Shown here: positions 27,779 to 37,501 of the stretch, piece after piece
Layout of the letters: each line of letters opens with the position of its first letter
Numbering within the stretch: the first letter of the stretch is position 1
Source of the DNA: Rs1 sp000416275
GTDB taxonomy: Bacteria > Pseudomonadota > Gammaproteobacteria > Pseudomonadales > Balneatricaceae
Direction of reading: 5' to 3'
DNA length: 64,000 bases
NCBI GenBank assembly: GCA_965243635.1
Contig: OZ251574.1
Span: 992,001-1,056,000 of the forward strand
Notes under the pieces: generated by a model
Database searches by the model: none
What the model saw: only the letters and a program-made list of their open reading frames with translations
Told to the model about the DNA's origin: nothing
Translations under genes and position numbers: made by a program

Positions 27779-28519
27779 ATGAAAATATACCGCTGCAGTC
27801 TGCTTTATTTTGTTTTGATGATGTCCTCAAATCTTCTTGCTGAGAGCCCTGGTAAAGTAACAGGTTCGGTGGTGGGAGTGATTTCCGTTAATTCTCAGCA
27901 GCACACTGCAGGTGTTTATAATCCGGCAAGTCGTTTGAGCTTAGAGTACAGCGAATTGCTGGCTGAGCTTGACGTAGCTGTCGATTACAACCACAAAATT
28001 CAGAAAAAGTTAGCGCTGCAAGAAGGTCAATTGTTGAGCTTGCAGCAACAGCTAGCGTCACTGCCTAATATTGAGAAAAACATTTACCCTTTGATAAAAC
28101 GCATGCAGGGTAGTTTGGAGCATTTTATCGCTGAAGATCTGCCTTTTAGACTTAAGCAAAGACAGCAAAGCTTGCGACAGCTAGATAAAGATTTAAGCAG
28201 TGAAAGTCTATCTTTAAGTCAAAAATATCATAAATTATTATCGGCTTACAAAAAAGAAGCTGAATATGGTCATCAGCTGCAAACCTACCAAGGTGGGTTG
28301 TCTAGCAATAGCTCACAAGTGAATTTTTTAGTGCTAGGTAGAGTAGCCTTCTATTACCAAACCTTAGATGGGCGCTATTCGGCCAAATGGTCAGAGGGTT
28401 CTTCGAAATGGATCGCTCTGAGTGTCAAATTTAACGATGAGATCAGTAAGGCAATAGATATGGCAAGTGGTGCCAGCGTTGAGCAGCTTATTAACTTTCC
28501 AATGTTGGGGTTGAAATAA
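27779..28519 (+). CDS. DUF3450 family protein, TonB-cluster component
   Basis: A 246-residue exported protein with a signal peptide (cleavage near residue 22) and a helical coiled-coil region (about 60-170). It has the DUF3450 pattern seen with ExbB/ExbD/TonB genes in many Gammaproteobacteria; the molecular role is not established. Its stop overlaps the start of the next gene, so it is the first gene of an energy-transduction operon. It probably acts in the periplasm. Confidence 0.88.
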   Translation: MKIYRCSLLYFVLMMSSNLLAESPGKVTGSVVGVISVNSQQHTAGVYNPASRLSLEYSELLAELDVAVDYNHKIQKKLALQEGQLLSLQQQLASLPNIEKNIYPLIKRMQGSLEHFIAEDLPFRLKQRQQSLRQLDKDLSSESLSLSQKYHKLLSAYKKEAEYGHQLQTYQGGLSSNSSQVNFLVLGRVAFYYQTLDGRYSAKWSEGSSKWIALSVKFNDEISKAIDMASGASVEQLINFPMLGLK

Positions 28520-29970
28520 TGATTAGCGGTTTGAAGTTTTTTTGTCTGAGCGCTTTTCTTGTTGTCAGCACGTCATTATTGGCGTTCGGTGAACTTGATA
28601 GATTGGTAGATGATGTAAAAAATCAGCATGCTCAGCAGTTACAAGAAGATCTGCGGTTGACAAAATTCAAGCGAGCTGGCGATGCGCAAAAAACGCTTAT
28701 TGATTTGCTTAAAGCAGAGCTGGAAGGCGCCGGGGAATCTCAGTTGCAACTGTTAGAACAGTTTCAAGTGGCTAATTTGCAGATTGAAGATTTAAATAGT
28801 CAGTTGACGCGACAAAGCTCCGGGCTGAATGAATTGTTCCCCCTTGTGATAAAGCAAGCTCGAGATTTGTCGGCAGAGTTTGAGTCGTCGTTAACCAGTG
28901 GTCAGTTTGGCTTGAGGAAAAAGGACTTGGCTTTTGCTAGAAGTGAAAATATACCCCAGTTGAAAAATATAGAAACGCTGTGGTTTTTGACCTTGCAAGA
29001 GATGATTGGCAACGGGAGATTGCAGCAATATCAAGCCGATATTATTGATGTGGATGGCAGATTGGTCAATCGAAAAATTTTGCAGGTCGGGGCTTTTTCC
29101 GCCGTTGATGAAACGGGTCAATATCTTAAATTCAATAAGAACGCGGTAAAGTTGCAGGTGCTTTCAACACAAAGGTCCGCAATTAAAGAGCAGGCACAAG
29201 CTTTCTTTGCCGCTCCCAAAAATCAATTTTTAGTGGATCCTCTTAAAGGCAAGCTGTTGTTGCAGCAGAGTCAGCTTCCTGATTTTCAGCAGCGTTTGCA
29301 GCAGGGAGGGTTGGTTGGCTATGTTATTTTGGGGCTGGGCGCTCTAGGGTTAATGATTGCAATATGGAGGATTCTCTATATGGCTACTGTCGAAATTCGC
29401 TTTAAAAAACAGCTGAGATCTAATACTTATTTAGCGGCAAATCCTCTAGGTAGAGTGTTGCTGGCAGCGCAGAACGTAACGGTGATGGAAAAAGCCGAGT
29501 TGTTGATTGATCAGGCAATATTGCAAGAGCTGCACAAGCTGGAACGTGGGCATAGTCTGCTTAAATTATTGGCGGCGGTCGCTCCTCTATTAGGTTTGTT
29601 AGGGACAGTGACCGGCATGATCGAGACTTTTCAAAGTATTAAGCTGCTTGGGGCAAGTGACCCAAAGTTGATGGCTGGCGGGATTTCTCAGGCTTTAATG
29701 ACGACGGTGATGGGGTTGTGTGTCGCTATTCCGCTGTTGTTTTGTCATAGTTTTGTCAGTGGTAAAGCAAAATATATGTTGTTGCTTCTGCAGCAGAGAA
29801 GTTTATTGCTGTTAAGTGATTATTTTGCAGCTGATGTAGCTCTGGAAAATATACCCCAGAGTATCAGCTCCGTTAGTGGTTCTATAACACCGTCTAGGCA
29901 GCTTAAACAATCAGATGTAGAAGAGATTGTGATGGAAAATTCTAGCGAAGGAAGGTCTGCGCTTGCTTGA
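28519..29970 (+). CDS. Long MotA/TolQ/ExbB-family proton channel protein
   Basis: A 483-residue protein in two parts. After a signal-like N-terminus, a long periplasmic coiled-coil domain covers about residues 25-255. The C-terminal half (about 265-450) is a MotA/TolQ/ExbB channel with helices near 265-290, 345-370 and 390-415. The pattern LLAAVAPLLGLLGTVTGMIETF in the channel part is the family hallmark. It probably uses the proton gradient together with ExbD. It overlaps the DUF3450 gene by one base and the ExbB gene by eight. Confidence 0.93.
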   Translation: MISGLKFFCLSAFLVVSTSLLAFGELDRLVDDVKNQHAQQLQEDLRLTKFKRAGDAQKTLIDLLKAELEGAGESQLQLLEQFQVANLQIEDLNSQLTRQSSGLNELFPLVIKQARDLSAEFESSLTSGQFGLRKKDLAFARSENIPQLKNIETLWFLTLQEMIGNGRLQQYQADIIDVDGRLVNRKILQVGAFSAVDETGQYLKFNKNAVKLQVLSTQRSAIKEQAQAFFAAPKNQFLVDPLKGKLLLQQSQLPDFQQRLQQGGLVGYVILGLGALGLMIAIWRILYMATVEIRFKKQLRSNTYLAANPLGRVLLAAQNVTVMEKAELLIDQAILQELHKLERGHSLLKLLAAVAPLLGLLGTVTGMIETFQSIKLLGASDPKLMAGGISQALMTTVMGLCVAIPLLFCHSFVSGKAKYMLLLLQQRSLLLLSDYFAADVALENIPQSISSVSGSITPSRQLKQSDVEEIVMENSSEGRSALA

Positions 29971-30517
29971 AACATATATAAACACGCTGTTTAGTCGTGT
30001 TGATTTAATAGAAACTATTCATTTGGAAGGCGTGCAGTCGCTGTTTGCTGCGGGTGGGGTTGTGCTGCAAGTGCTTTTTATTGCCGCTCTAGTGATCTGC
30101 TGGTTATTAATTGCAAAACTCTGGTTTCGAATATTTGAATACCCTAGGGCGTTGTATCAGTGTCAAAAGTCTGCAAACCAGCGAGCTTTTTACATGAATT
30201 ACTTTGATTTACAGCAGTCGTTACAGCAGTCAATGAGCTTAATACGTACTGGTATTAATGTCTGTCCTTTACTTGGATTAGTAGGAACTGTGGTTGGTAT
30301 GATCGAAATTTTTGATCTGATTTCCCTCAGTGGTGTTAGCAATGCACGAATAATGGCTGCTGGGGTGTCCAGAGCGATTTTGCCAACTATGGCGAGTATG
30401 GTGGTTGCTATTAGTGCTATGTTTATATTTGCTTATCTGCAGCGCTGGTCAGCGAAGCAACAAATGCTATTAAAGAGTTTGTCCTTTTCTTGGAGGCCTA
30501 AAGCTGATGCGGTCTAG
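29963..30517 (+). CDS. exbB: ExbB-type biopolymer transport protein
   Basis: A 184-residue inner-membrane protein with three helices and the ExbB signature NVCPLLGLVGTVVGMIEIFDLIS near residues 93-115. With ExbD it forms the proton channel that powers TonB. The start is a TTG with a strong ribosome site (GGAAGG, 8 bases upstream), inside the end of the previous gene. It is the second ExbB-type protein in the operon; two different ExbB-like partners are usual in this type of cluster. Confidence 0.94.
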   Translation: MLETYINTLFSRVDLIETIHLEGVQSLFAAGGVVLQVLFIAALVICWLLIAKLWFRIFEYPRALYQCQKSANQRAFYMNYFDLQQSLQQSMSLIRTGINVCPLLGLVGTVVGMIEIFDLISLSGVSNARIMAAGVSRAILPTMASMVVAISAMFIFAYLQRWSAKQQMLLKSLSFSWRPKADAV

Positions 30518-30914
30518 GCTGAATTTTGAGTCTCAGGGGGAGGAGGCTAGCATTGATATGACGCCTATGTTGGATGTGGTGTTTATTATGCTGATATTTT
30601 TTATCGTATCCACCACATTTATCCGTGATGAAGGAGTAGATATTAATACTCCTAGTGCGAATCATGGGATTGAGAAAACCACTCGGGGAGTGATAGTGGC
30701 TATCGATAAATCTGGGGCGGTATGGCTGGATCAAAGCAGGGTTCCCATCGATGAATTACAGGACTCTTTGTCTCTTGCTCTCAGTAAAAAAACGGCTGAA
30801 TCGGTGTTGATAAAAGCTGACGAAAAAACCGCCACTAAAGACTTGATAGCCGTCATTGATATTTTGAAAATATTAAATGTTAAACAAGTGGCTGTGGCTA
30901 CTAAGTCGCCCTGA
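30507..30914 (+). CDS. exbD: ExbD-type biopolymer transport protein
   Basis: A 135-residue protein with a short cytoplasmic N-terminus, one transmembrane helix (about residues 22-42) and a periplasmic domain. The helix begins MTPMLDVVFIMLIFFIVSTT; the aspartate in it is the expected proton-carrying residue. The start lies within the exbB coding end, so the two are translated together. Confidence 0.94.
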   Translation: MRSRLNFESQGEEASIDMTPMLDVVFIMLIFFIVSTTFIRDEGVDINTPSANHGIEKTTRGVIVAIDKSGAVWLDQSRVPIDELQDSLSLALSKKTAESVLIKADEKTATKDLIAVIDILKILNVKQVAVATKSP

Positions 30915-30956
30915 GTTTGACTTTTTAACGTAGCGAGCTCGAGGTTAGTTTTTCTT

Positions 30957-31856
30957 TTGAAAATAAAATATTTGATGTTGCCTCTTATTAGTATAATGAT
31001 TGTTTGGTTGTTGTTTATCCTTATGTCTCTGCTATCAGGTCAAACTATTGATAAACATAAGCCTAATTTAGAGCCGCTATTAGTAAAAAGTTTCGATTTG
31101 AGTACTATCTCTTTTAATAGTGCTGATTTGAGCATCGAGCCTAAACTCGAAGAAATTAGTGGCTTACCAGAGAAGGTGCAGCCGCCTAAAAAAGTAATTT
31201 TACCTATACAAGTGGTGTCACCGAAAAAATTAAAGCTGCCCAGCAACGTCGCTAAAGAAATCGTCGACAAAGAGTCGGCAGAAGGATTTGATTTGTCGGA
31301 GTTGGAATCTGCCAGTGTCGAGGATGTGCAGGTTAAGGTTGTCAAACCTAAAGAAGTAGAAAAAAGTAAACCGCTACTAAAGACGATGGAAAAAGTGGTG
31401 CTTAAACCCGTTAAAATTGTCCAGAAGAAAAAGCCTTTAAAGAAAGCTAAGAAAGTACAGAAAGTCGCTAAGACCGCTAAGCGACACTCAACTAAAGTTG
31501 TGGCTAAGAGCAGTGGTAAAAAGAGCAAGGTTAATGCAGTTCGCTCTAATGATGGTGCCCTGTCTGATACCTCCTCCCAAGTCGTCTCTCACGTAAAAAA
31601 CTCTCGGCCGGTACAGAGAGTTCCGCCTGTATATCCAAGGCGTGCTAGAAGAAGAAGCATAGAAGGAGAGGTGATCATACATTTTTTGGTGACCAGCGAT
31701 GGGAATGTGGATAGAAAGACAATGCGGATTACTCATGCTGTACCTGTCAATGTCTTTAATAAATCGGTTCTAAAAGCGGTATCTAAATGGAGGTTTTCTC
31801 CCGGTAGTGCGCCATATACGACCAGTCAAAGATTAGTATTTAGTCTTAAACGTTAA
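30957..31856 (+). CDS. tonB: TonB protein with long lysine-rich linker
   Basis: A 299-residue energy transducer. An N-terminal transmembrane helix (about residues 5-28) is followed by a periplasmic linker of about 180 residues rich in lysine, proline and valine (28-210). A TonB C-terminal domain (about 220-299) carries PVYPRRARRRSIEGEVIIHF and NVFNKSVLKAVSKWRFSP. It should contact the receptor encoded nearby. The frame opens at TTG 30957; ATG 30975 is an alternative. It follows exbD after a 42-base gap. Confidence 0.92.
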   Translation: MKIKYLMLPLISIMIVWLLFILMSLLSGQTIDKHKPNLEPLLVKSFDLSTISFNSADLSIEPKLEEISGLPEKVQPPKKVILPIQVVSPKKLKLPSNVAKEIVDKESAEGFDLSELESASVEDVQVKVVKPKEVEKSKPLLKTMEKVVLKPVKIVQKKKPLKKAKKVQKVAKTAKRHSTKVVAKSSGKKSKVNAVRSNDGALSDTSSQVVSHVKNSRPVQRVPPVYPRRARRRSIEGEVIIHFLVTSDGNVDRKTMRITHAVPVNVFNKSVLKAVSKWRFSPGSAPYTTSQRLVFSLKR

Positions 31857-32029
31857 TGTTTTTAACGGTATTTCTAGGGACTCTCTGAATAGGTCCTTAA
31901 CTAGAGGCGCTAAGCGACATAAATACTAAATAAGTATTGCTGCTCATTTATAAAAATGCTTAAATACAAATCGTTATCGTTATCGTTATCGTTATTTCTA
32001 TCGTTGACATCTAATATGGTGGTCGGAAA
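31857..32029. promoter_or_regulatory. hemP promoter region with four tandem Fur-type hexamers
   Basis: GTTATC (GATAAC on the other strand) occurs four times in a row at about 31973-31996. Fur operators are built from GATAAT-like hexamers, and three adjacent ones suffice. A possible promoter (TTGCTG, 17 bases, TTAAAT) ends just before the array, so bound Fur would block it. An eroded short dispersed motif lies near 31873-31902. Confidence 0.7.
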
Positions 32030-32194
32030 GTGTCTTTATTAAATCAAAATTCTGCGAAAAATACTCTGAAACAAGATGATTCTATTTCTACAGATACCTT
32101 GATGCAAGGTAAAAATGAGCTGATCATTGTACATAGTGATCAAAAGTATATTTTGCGTATAACCCGAAATGGAAAGCTTATTCTCACAAAATAA
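32030..32194 (+). CDS. hemP: Hemin uptake protein HemP
   Basis: A 54-residue protein found here by reading the frame. It starts with GTG and ends in the family hallmark YILRITRNGKLILTK, preceded by a LMQGKNELIIVHSDQ stretch. HemP members are linked to iron-starvation expression of heme uptake genes; the exact role differs between species. A GGTGG ribosome site lies about 7 bases upstream. It is the first gene after the Fur-type array. Confidence 0.9.
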   Translation: MSLLNQNSAKNTLKQDDSISTDTLMQGKNELIIVHSDQKYILRITRNGKLILTK

Positions 32195-32379
32195 ATCTCA
32201 GTTTAGCGTTGGAGTTGCGCGACTGCTTAGGATGTATTAATCATTAAACTCTCTGTTCAATCATCATTTGTAATATCTTTATTCTGCATGAAATAGCCAC
32301 TTGAGCGACAGCCAGTTAGTGCAAATTTAAAAGTTATCATCAACAGTAATCAAATTAAATTTAACTATCAGGTCGTACT

Positions 32380-34296
32380 ATGAAATCCCCACTCCTTATG
32401 CTTAGCGGTGCATTAATCCTAGCAAATTCTTCTCTAACTCTCGCTGCTTCATCAGCAGAGGTTGTTAAAAATCCAAATTCACAGCTTAAAGATACGATAT
32501 TTATATCTGCTAAAGCACCGATTAGTGCAAGAGAGTTTTCGGGCTCAGTCAGTGTCGTGACCGCCAAAGAAATAAAAGCCAGCGGAGCGACCACCTTGGC
32601 GCAGGCGCTCGATGGTGTGCCGGGAGTATCGATTGGTATTACGGGTAGCAATGGTGGAGAAGAAATAAGAATACGTGGTATGTCTGCTGAATACGGCTTA
32701 ATTTTGATTGATGGTAAAAGAATTCCGAATGCGGAGCGCAATGTACCTTTTAATCCCGCTAACCGTAACCGCTGGGTCGCAATAGAAAATATCGAAAGAA
32801 TTGAAGTGATTCGAGGTGCAGGTTCCAGCTTATATGGAACTGATGCACTTTCAGGGGTGATTAATATCATTACTAAAAAAGCATCGAAAAATTGGCGCAG
32901 TAGTGTGACGCTAAATGCTCGAGGCTTTAAAAGCTCTGGAGGAGAAGGTTCAGGGGTAAATATTAGTACCAGTGGCCCACTATCAGAACGAGTGGCAATG
33001 AAATTTTCCGTAGACCATCAAGATGATAACTCACTTGATGATGATTCGGGATTATCGATTAGATCGAAAAGACAGGTGACTAATACTCAGCTGGGCCTAA
33101 GTATCGACATTGATGCGGAATCACAATTAGATCTGGGGATTATTTATGGAGAAGAGCAAGCTATAGATACTGATGCGCCAAGGCATGGTGGTTCCCTTAT
33201 TTCTAGTAAGGAGTTAAAACAAATCAAACGGCTTTTTTCTGTTGATTACTCCACAAAAATAGCCGATTTTAATACTAGATTAAACCTCTCAAATGCGAAT
33301 ACCACGATTAAACAAGGTAGGGATGATTGGAAGGTAAGTGATGATAATTTTGCCGTGGATTTTGATGGAGCTTTAAATGAAAGCCATTACTTAAGTACTG
33401 GCTTTGGCTATAGAAATGAAAAAGCTAATCGATATGATAAAGATTTTTCAAATGCTTTTAAATCGACCACAGGATTTGTCCAAGATGTCATTGATGTCAG
33501 CGAAAATCATGCTTTAACATTAGGTTTTTCTTTTGAAAATCATAATAAATACGGGAGTGAAGCCAGTCCGAAACTATATTGGAGCTGGATGGCTAGTCCG
33601 CAATGGACAGTAAAAGCAGGCTATTCGGAAGGTAGAATAGCTCCCGCTATACGTGAGGGTTCATCTGAATATGTTATTTCAGCAGGACCTAACAGAACTT
33701 ATCAAGGTAATGATGATCTTCGACCAGAAGAGAGCCAGACTTTGGAAGTCAGTGTTGGCTATGAAGCTGAGAGTGTAGCGGCATCAGTTTCGCTATTTAA
33801 TACAAATATTACTGATTTGATAGCTGCTAGAGAAATCAAGACAGGTCCACATACTTTAGCCCTATATAGCAATATAAACAAAGCAAGGGTTCGTGGTTTA
33901 GAAAGTTCAGTGGCATGGGATATTAATCAACAGTCAAAATTATCTTTCAATTACACTTATTTAAATACAGAAAATCGTAGCGGTTCAAATAGCGGGAATG
34001 AATTGACAAGACGGCCACAACATACAGCGCACCTTAAATTTGGCCATTATGTAAGTCAGGCAGATGCCAATATATCGATCTCTCTCAAAGGAGTGAGTTC
34101 CCAGTACACTGATGCTCAAAACAGCAAAAAAATAAGTGGTCACGGCATTGTTAATGTTGGATTTGTTAAGCAGCTAACCAAGCAAATTGACATTTCAGCC
34201 ACTATTGATAACTTAAATGATAGAAAAGTTATGGATGGATTTGAGTCTATATATGCTGGCAGAGAATACCGTATATCGCTAACTGGTAGATTTTAA
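32380..34296 (+). CDS. TonB-dependent outer-membrane receptor, probably for heme
   Basis: A 638-residue outer-membrane receptor with a signal peptide (about 1-22), a plug (about 45-165, including EEIRIRGMSAEYGLILIDGK and GSSLYGTDALSGVINIITKK) and a 22-strand barrel ending in a terminal phenylalanine. The position before hemS and hmuTUV points to heme. The plug is closest to the CirA/IrgA type, however. Where classical heme receptors have FRAP and NPNL with a histidine between, this one reads RIAP and GNDDL with no histidine between. Another iron ligand is therefore possible. Confidence 0.9.
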   Translation: MKSPLLMLSGALILANSSLTLAASSAEVVKNPNSQLKDTIFISAKAPISAREFSGSVSVVTAKEIKASGATTLAQALDGVPGVSIGITGSNGGEEIRIRGMSAEYGLILIDGKRIPNAERNVPFNPANRNRWVAIENIERIEVIRGAGSSLYGTDALSGVINIITKKASKNWRSSVTLNARGFKSSGGEGSGVNISTSGPLSERVAMKFSVDHQDDNSLDDDSGLSIRSKRQVTNTQLGLSIDIDAESQLDLGIIYGEEQAIDTDAPRHGGSLISSKELKQIKRLFSVDYSTKIADFNTRLNLSNANTTIKQGRDDWKVSDDNFAVDFDGALNESHYLSTGFGYRNEKANRYDKDFSNAFKSTTGFVQDVIDVSENHALTLGFSFENHNKYGSEASPKLYWSWMASPQWTVKAGYSEGRIAPAIREGSSEYVISAGPNRTYQGNDDLRPEESQTLEVSVGYEAESVAASVSLFNTNITDLIAAREIKTGPHTLALYSNINKARVRGLESSVAWDINQQSKLSFNYTYLNTENRSGSNSGNELTRRPQHTAHLKFGHYVSQADANISISLKGVSSQYTDAQNSKKISGHGIVNVGFVKQLTKQIDISATIDNLNDRKVMDGFESIYAGREYRISLTGRF

Positions 34297-34348
34297 TGAT
34301 TTTTCCAGCAACAGCTAGCAACTACTTAATATAAAGAAGGACAGTAAA

Positions 34349-35512
34349 ATGAATAACATATTAGCACTTTTTAGCAACCAAGAAAAAAGCTTGGATAACG
34401 CTGCGAGTTCCTTGTTTATTAATCATCAGCAACTGGTAGAAAAAACTCGACTTGAGAAAGGGCGGCCCTTGCATCGCAGAGATATCGCCCAGAAATTAGA
34501 AGTGCCTGAAGCGGCCCTCATTGATCAACAGTGTGGAGTTAAAAGCATTAGGCTGTTAGCTGATTTTGCAAAAATCATTTATGCCCTGCCTAAGCTGGGT
34601 TACATAATGACTTTAACTCGCAACGATAGCGCTGTGCATGAACGTAAAGGTATTTATAGTAATGTCAGTGTCAAAGGTCCTATGGGTCTTGTGATCACTG
34701 AAGATAGAAAAATTGATTTGCGAATTATTGTCAGTCGTTGGGCAAGTGGTTTTGCGGTTAAAGAACCCGTTGGATCTGGTTTTAGATATAGCTTACAATT
34801 TTTTGATCAAGCTGGCGCAGCTATTCAAAAAATATTTCTACAGCTGCCAGATATGAGTTCGTCGCAAACAAAAAATACTGACACAGCGAGTCAAAGTAGT
34901 GATATTGATGGTTATTGCGAGGTGGTTAATGAATTTGTCGATGCGGCTGCTTCGTCTCCTCTTTCCTTTAAAGAAATAACTATAGCTGAGAAAAGAGTCG
35001 ACTCCTCGCAAGTTGATAGTGAAGAACTGATAGCACAGTGGCAGGGCATGACTAATGTTCATCAGTTCTTTGGTATGCTTAAAAAGCATAAAATTAGCAG
35101 AGAGCAAGCTTTTAGTATTGTTGGAGCGCCCTTAGCTCAACAATTTGATCCTTATCTGCTTGAAGGGTTATTGCTAGCAGTGGTAAAGGAGCAGCTGCCA
35201 ATTATGTGTTTTGTTGGTAACGCTGGCAATATTCAAATTCATACTGGGGAAATTGAAACCGTAAAAAGAGTGGGACCATGGCTGAATATTCTAGACCCTG
35301 AGTTTAATTTACATTTATTGGAAAATAACGTCGCTAATGCTTGGGTGATTAAAAAACCGACCGTAGACGGGGATGTTACTTCAGTAGAGCTGTACGATGC
35401 AGCAGGTGAAACTATTGCACAATTCTTTGGTCAGCGCATTGAGGGTAACCCGGAAAATACGCAGTGGCGTGCTTTTGCAGAAGGTCTGCTGGAACAGGAA
35501 GTGGTTGCATGA
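34349..35512 (+). CDS. hemS: HemS/ChuS-type hemin-handling protein
   Basis: A 387-residue cytoplasmic protein with two tandem heme-utilisation domains (roughly 25-165 and 225-375). The second has the family pattern IMCFVGNAGNIQIHTGEIE followed by GPWLNILDPEFNLHL. Homologues bind heme after import and, in some species, degrade it. It is slightly longer than the usual 340-350, owing to an extra segment between the halves (about 165-215). The stop overlaps the hmuT start by four bases (ATGA). Confidence 0.93.
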   Translation: MNNILALFSNQEKSLDNAASSLFINHQQLVEKTRLEKGRPLHRRDIAQKLEVPEAALIDQQCGVKSIRLLADFAKIIYALPKLGYIMTLTRNDSAVHERKGIYSNVSVKGPMGLVITEDRKIDLRIIVSRWASGFAVKEPVGSGFRYSLQFFDQAGAAIQKIFLQLPDMSSSQTKNTDTASQSSDIDGYCEVVNEFVDAAASSPLSFKEITIAEKRVDSSQVDSEELIAQWQGMTNVHQFFGMLKKHKISREQAFSIVGAPLAQQFDPYLLEGLLLAVVKEQLPIMCFVGNAGNIQIHTGEIETVKRVGPWLNILDPEFNLHLLENNVANAWVIKKPTVDGDVTSVELYDAAGETIAQFFGQRIEGNPENTQWRAFAEGLLEQEVVA

Positions 35513-36432
35513 AATGGTTCGACAATAAACCTGCATTAAAGCTGCTGTGTATAGCTTTATCATGTGTGGCTGTTAGCCTCCAAGCTGCTAGCTTAGAAAA
35601 GTCGGCAGCGCTTGATAGAATTGTATCAGCAGATGGCTCGCTCACTGAAATAGTCTACGCCTTAGGCCAGGAAAGCCGTTTAGTTGGGGTCGATACGACG
35701 AGTGGCTATCCACTAGTGGCGAAAAAATTACCGCAAATTGGCTATAAAAGAAATATATCAGCAGAGGGGGTGTTGTCTTTATCTCCGCAAATTTTAATTG
35801 TTACTGCAGATTCAGGGCCCGATAAAATTCTTCAGCAAATTGAAGCCGCAGGTGTGGTGGTCAAGCGCTATAGCGCCAATCCTAGTTTAGATGTGGTGAG
35901 AGAAAAAATTCTTGGGGTGGCTAAATTATTGGCGGTAGAAGAGCAGGGAGTAAATTTATGGAAAAAAGTGCAATCCCAAGTGCTACAGGCACGCTCTAAG
36001 CTTAAACATATTAGTCATCCTGCGAAAATTATGTTCGTACTTAGCGCGAAATCAGGTAGCCCTTTGATTTCGGGAACTGGCACTATGGCCGATGCTATTA
36101 TAAAACTTGCTGGAGGGATGAATGCAGCGCAAGGTTTTAGCGGCTACAAGCCGATGTCGATAGAATCTATTATCGCAGCGGCTCCAGACGCTATTTTAAT
36201 GATGAGCCGCTCGGGAAACCACAGCGGTGCAGCGGATATATTACTGCAAGCTGGTTTTAAAGTGACGCCCGCTGCTGCTAATAAGCGTTTGATCGTTATG
36301 GACGGGATGTTGCTGTTGGGCTTTGGGCCTCGTATTGGTGAGGCAGTAGAGCGTTTAATTACTGAGTTTTATCCGCATCTTAGTGTCGATGACTCTGAGC
36401 TAAATGCCTTTTCAGTTAACAGTAATGACTGA
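35509..36432 (+). CDS. hmuT: Heme ABC transporter, periplasmic binding protein HmuT
   Basis: About 307 residues, with a signal peptide (MKWFDNKPALKLLCIALSCV) and a single periplasmic-binding fold of the class III type. It should hand heme to HmuUV. The frame opens 15 codons earlier, at an ATG inside hemS. The ATG at 35509 fits better because it gives a clean signal peptide and a CAGGAAG ribosome site. It overlaps the end of hemS by four bases and hmuU by eight. Confidence 0.93.
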   Translation: MKWFDNKPALKLLCIALSCVAVSLQAASLEKSAALDRIVSADGSLTEIVYALGQESRLVGVDTTSGYPLVAKKLPQIGYKRNISAEGVLSLSPQILIVTADSGPDKILQQIEAAGVVVKRYSANPSLDVVREKILGVAKLLAVEEQGVNLWKKVQSQVLQARSKLKHISHPAKIMFVLSAKSGSPLISGTGTMADAIIKLAGGMNAAQGFSGYKPMSIESIIAAAPDAILMMSRSGNHSGAADILLQAGFKVTPAAANKRLIVMDGMLLLGFGPRIGEAVERLITEFYPHLSVDDSELNAFSVNSND

Positions 36433-37501
36433 GGCTACTTTACTGTACTCGAACCCCAAAGCACTGCGCATTAAATGGAGTTTGATTTGTTTGGTCGCTG
36501 CACTAATAGTGGCTTTGATCGTATCGGTTGGCATCGGGCCGATGCATATCAGTATGTTTGATGCGGTCAGTGTGGTGTTGTCAAAATTGGGCTTAGTAGA
36601 GAGCCAAGTGTCGATGGCAATGCAGAATATTATTCAATCAATTCGTCTGCCCAGATCGATACTCGGCATGTTGGTTGGGGCTGCTTTGGCGGTGAGTGGC
36701 GCGGCTATGCAAGGTTTGTTTCGCAATCCATTAGCCGACCCTGGATTGATTGGGGTTACAGGTGGTGCATCTTTAGCAGCGGTTTTGCTGATTGTGTTAG
36801 GTGGCACTAGCTTGGGTTTCCTGTTCGACATATTCGGCGAGTATACGTTAATGATTGCCGCCTTTGGCGGTGCGTTTTTGACCACAATGTTAGTGGCTAA
36901 AGTCGCAACCACCCAATTTGGTACCTCTATTACTAGCATGCTGTTAGCGGGTATTGCCATCGGCATAGTGACCGGTGCCGCCGTTGGTCTGCTGACCTTT
37001 ATGGCAGATGATGGGCAGTTACGCACGCTAACTTTTTGGTCGATGGGCAGCTTAGGTGGTGCAACTTGGAGTACTGTGCTTGCCGCGGGCTCACTCATTA
37101 TTATTCCGCTAATATGTATTCCAATGCACGCTAAAAATTTAAATGCATTACTGTTGGGGGAGTCGGAGGCGCGACACTTGGGAGTCGACGTGGAAAAGGT
37201 TAAGCGGCAAATAATTTTACTCACCGCGATTGGCGTCGGTGCTGCGGTCGCCGTATCGGGAATGATTGGCTTTGTCGGTCTAATAGTGCCGCACATTGTA
37301 CGTTTGGGGCTGGGGCCTGATCATCGCTACTTGCTGCCGATCAGTGCGGGTTTAGGCGCATTATTTTTATTGATCGCAGATATGATTTCTCGCACTATTA
37401 TTGCGCCCGCGGAATTGCCTATCGGGCTAATTACTACCATTATTGGCGGGCCATTTTTTATCACTATGGTTATTTATCGAGCGCGGAGTAATTCTCTATG
37501 A
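36425..37501 (+). CDS. hmuU: Heme ABC transporter permease HmuU
   Basis: A 358-residue inner-membrane permease of the FecCD/BtuC family with about ten helices. The family patterns RLPRSILGMLVGAALAVSGAAMQG and GLIVPHIVRLGLGPDHRYLLP are both present; the latter contacts the ATPase. An earlier ATG at 36404 in the same frame lies deep inside hmuT, so the ATG at 36425 is preferred. Confidence 0.94.
   Translation: MTEATLLYSNPKALRIKWSLICLVAALIVALIVSVGIGPMHISMFDAVSVVLSKLGLVESQVSMAMQNIIQSIRLPRSILGMLVGAALAVSGAAMQGLFRNPLADPGLIGVTGGASLAAVLLIVLGGTSLGFLFDIFGEYTLMIAAFGGAFLTTMLVAKVATTQFGTSITSMLLAGIAIGIVTGAAVGLLTFMADDGQLRTLTFWSMGSLGGATWSTVLAAGSLIIIPLICIPMHAKNLNALLLGESEARHLGVDVEKVKRQIILLTAIGVGAAVAVSGMIGFVGLIVPHIVRLGLGPDHRYLLPISAGLGALFLLIADMISRTIIAPAELPIGLITTIIGGPFFITMVIYRARSNSL

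Noticed and set aside
31973..31996. CRISPR or simple satellite reading of the GTTATC array
   Set aside because: Unit too short and without spacers; position before hemP fits a Fur operator better.
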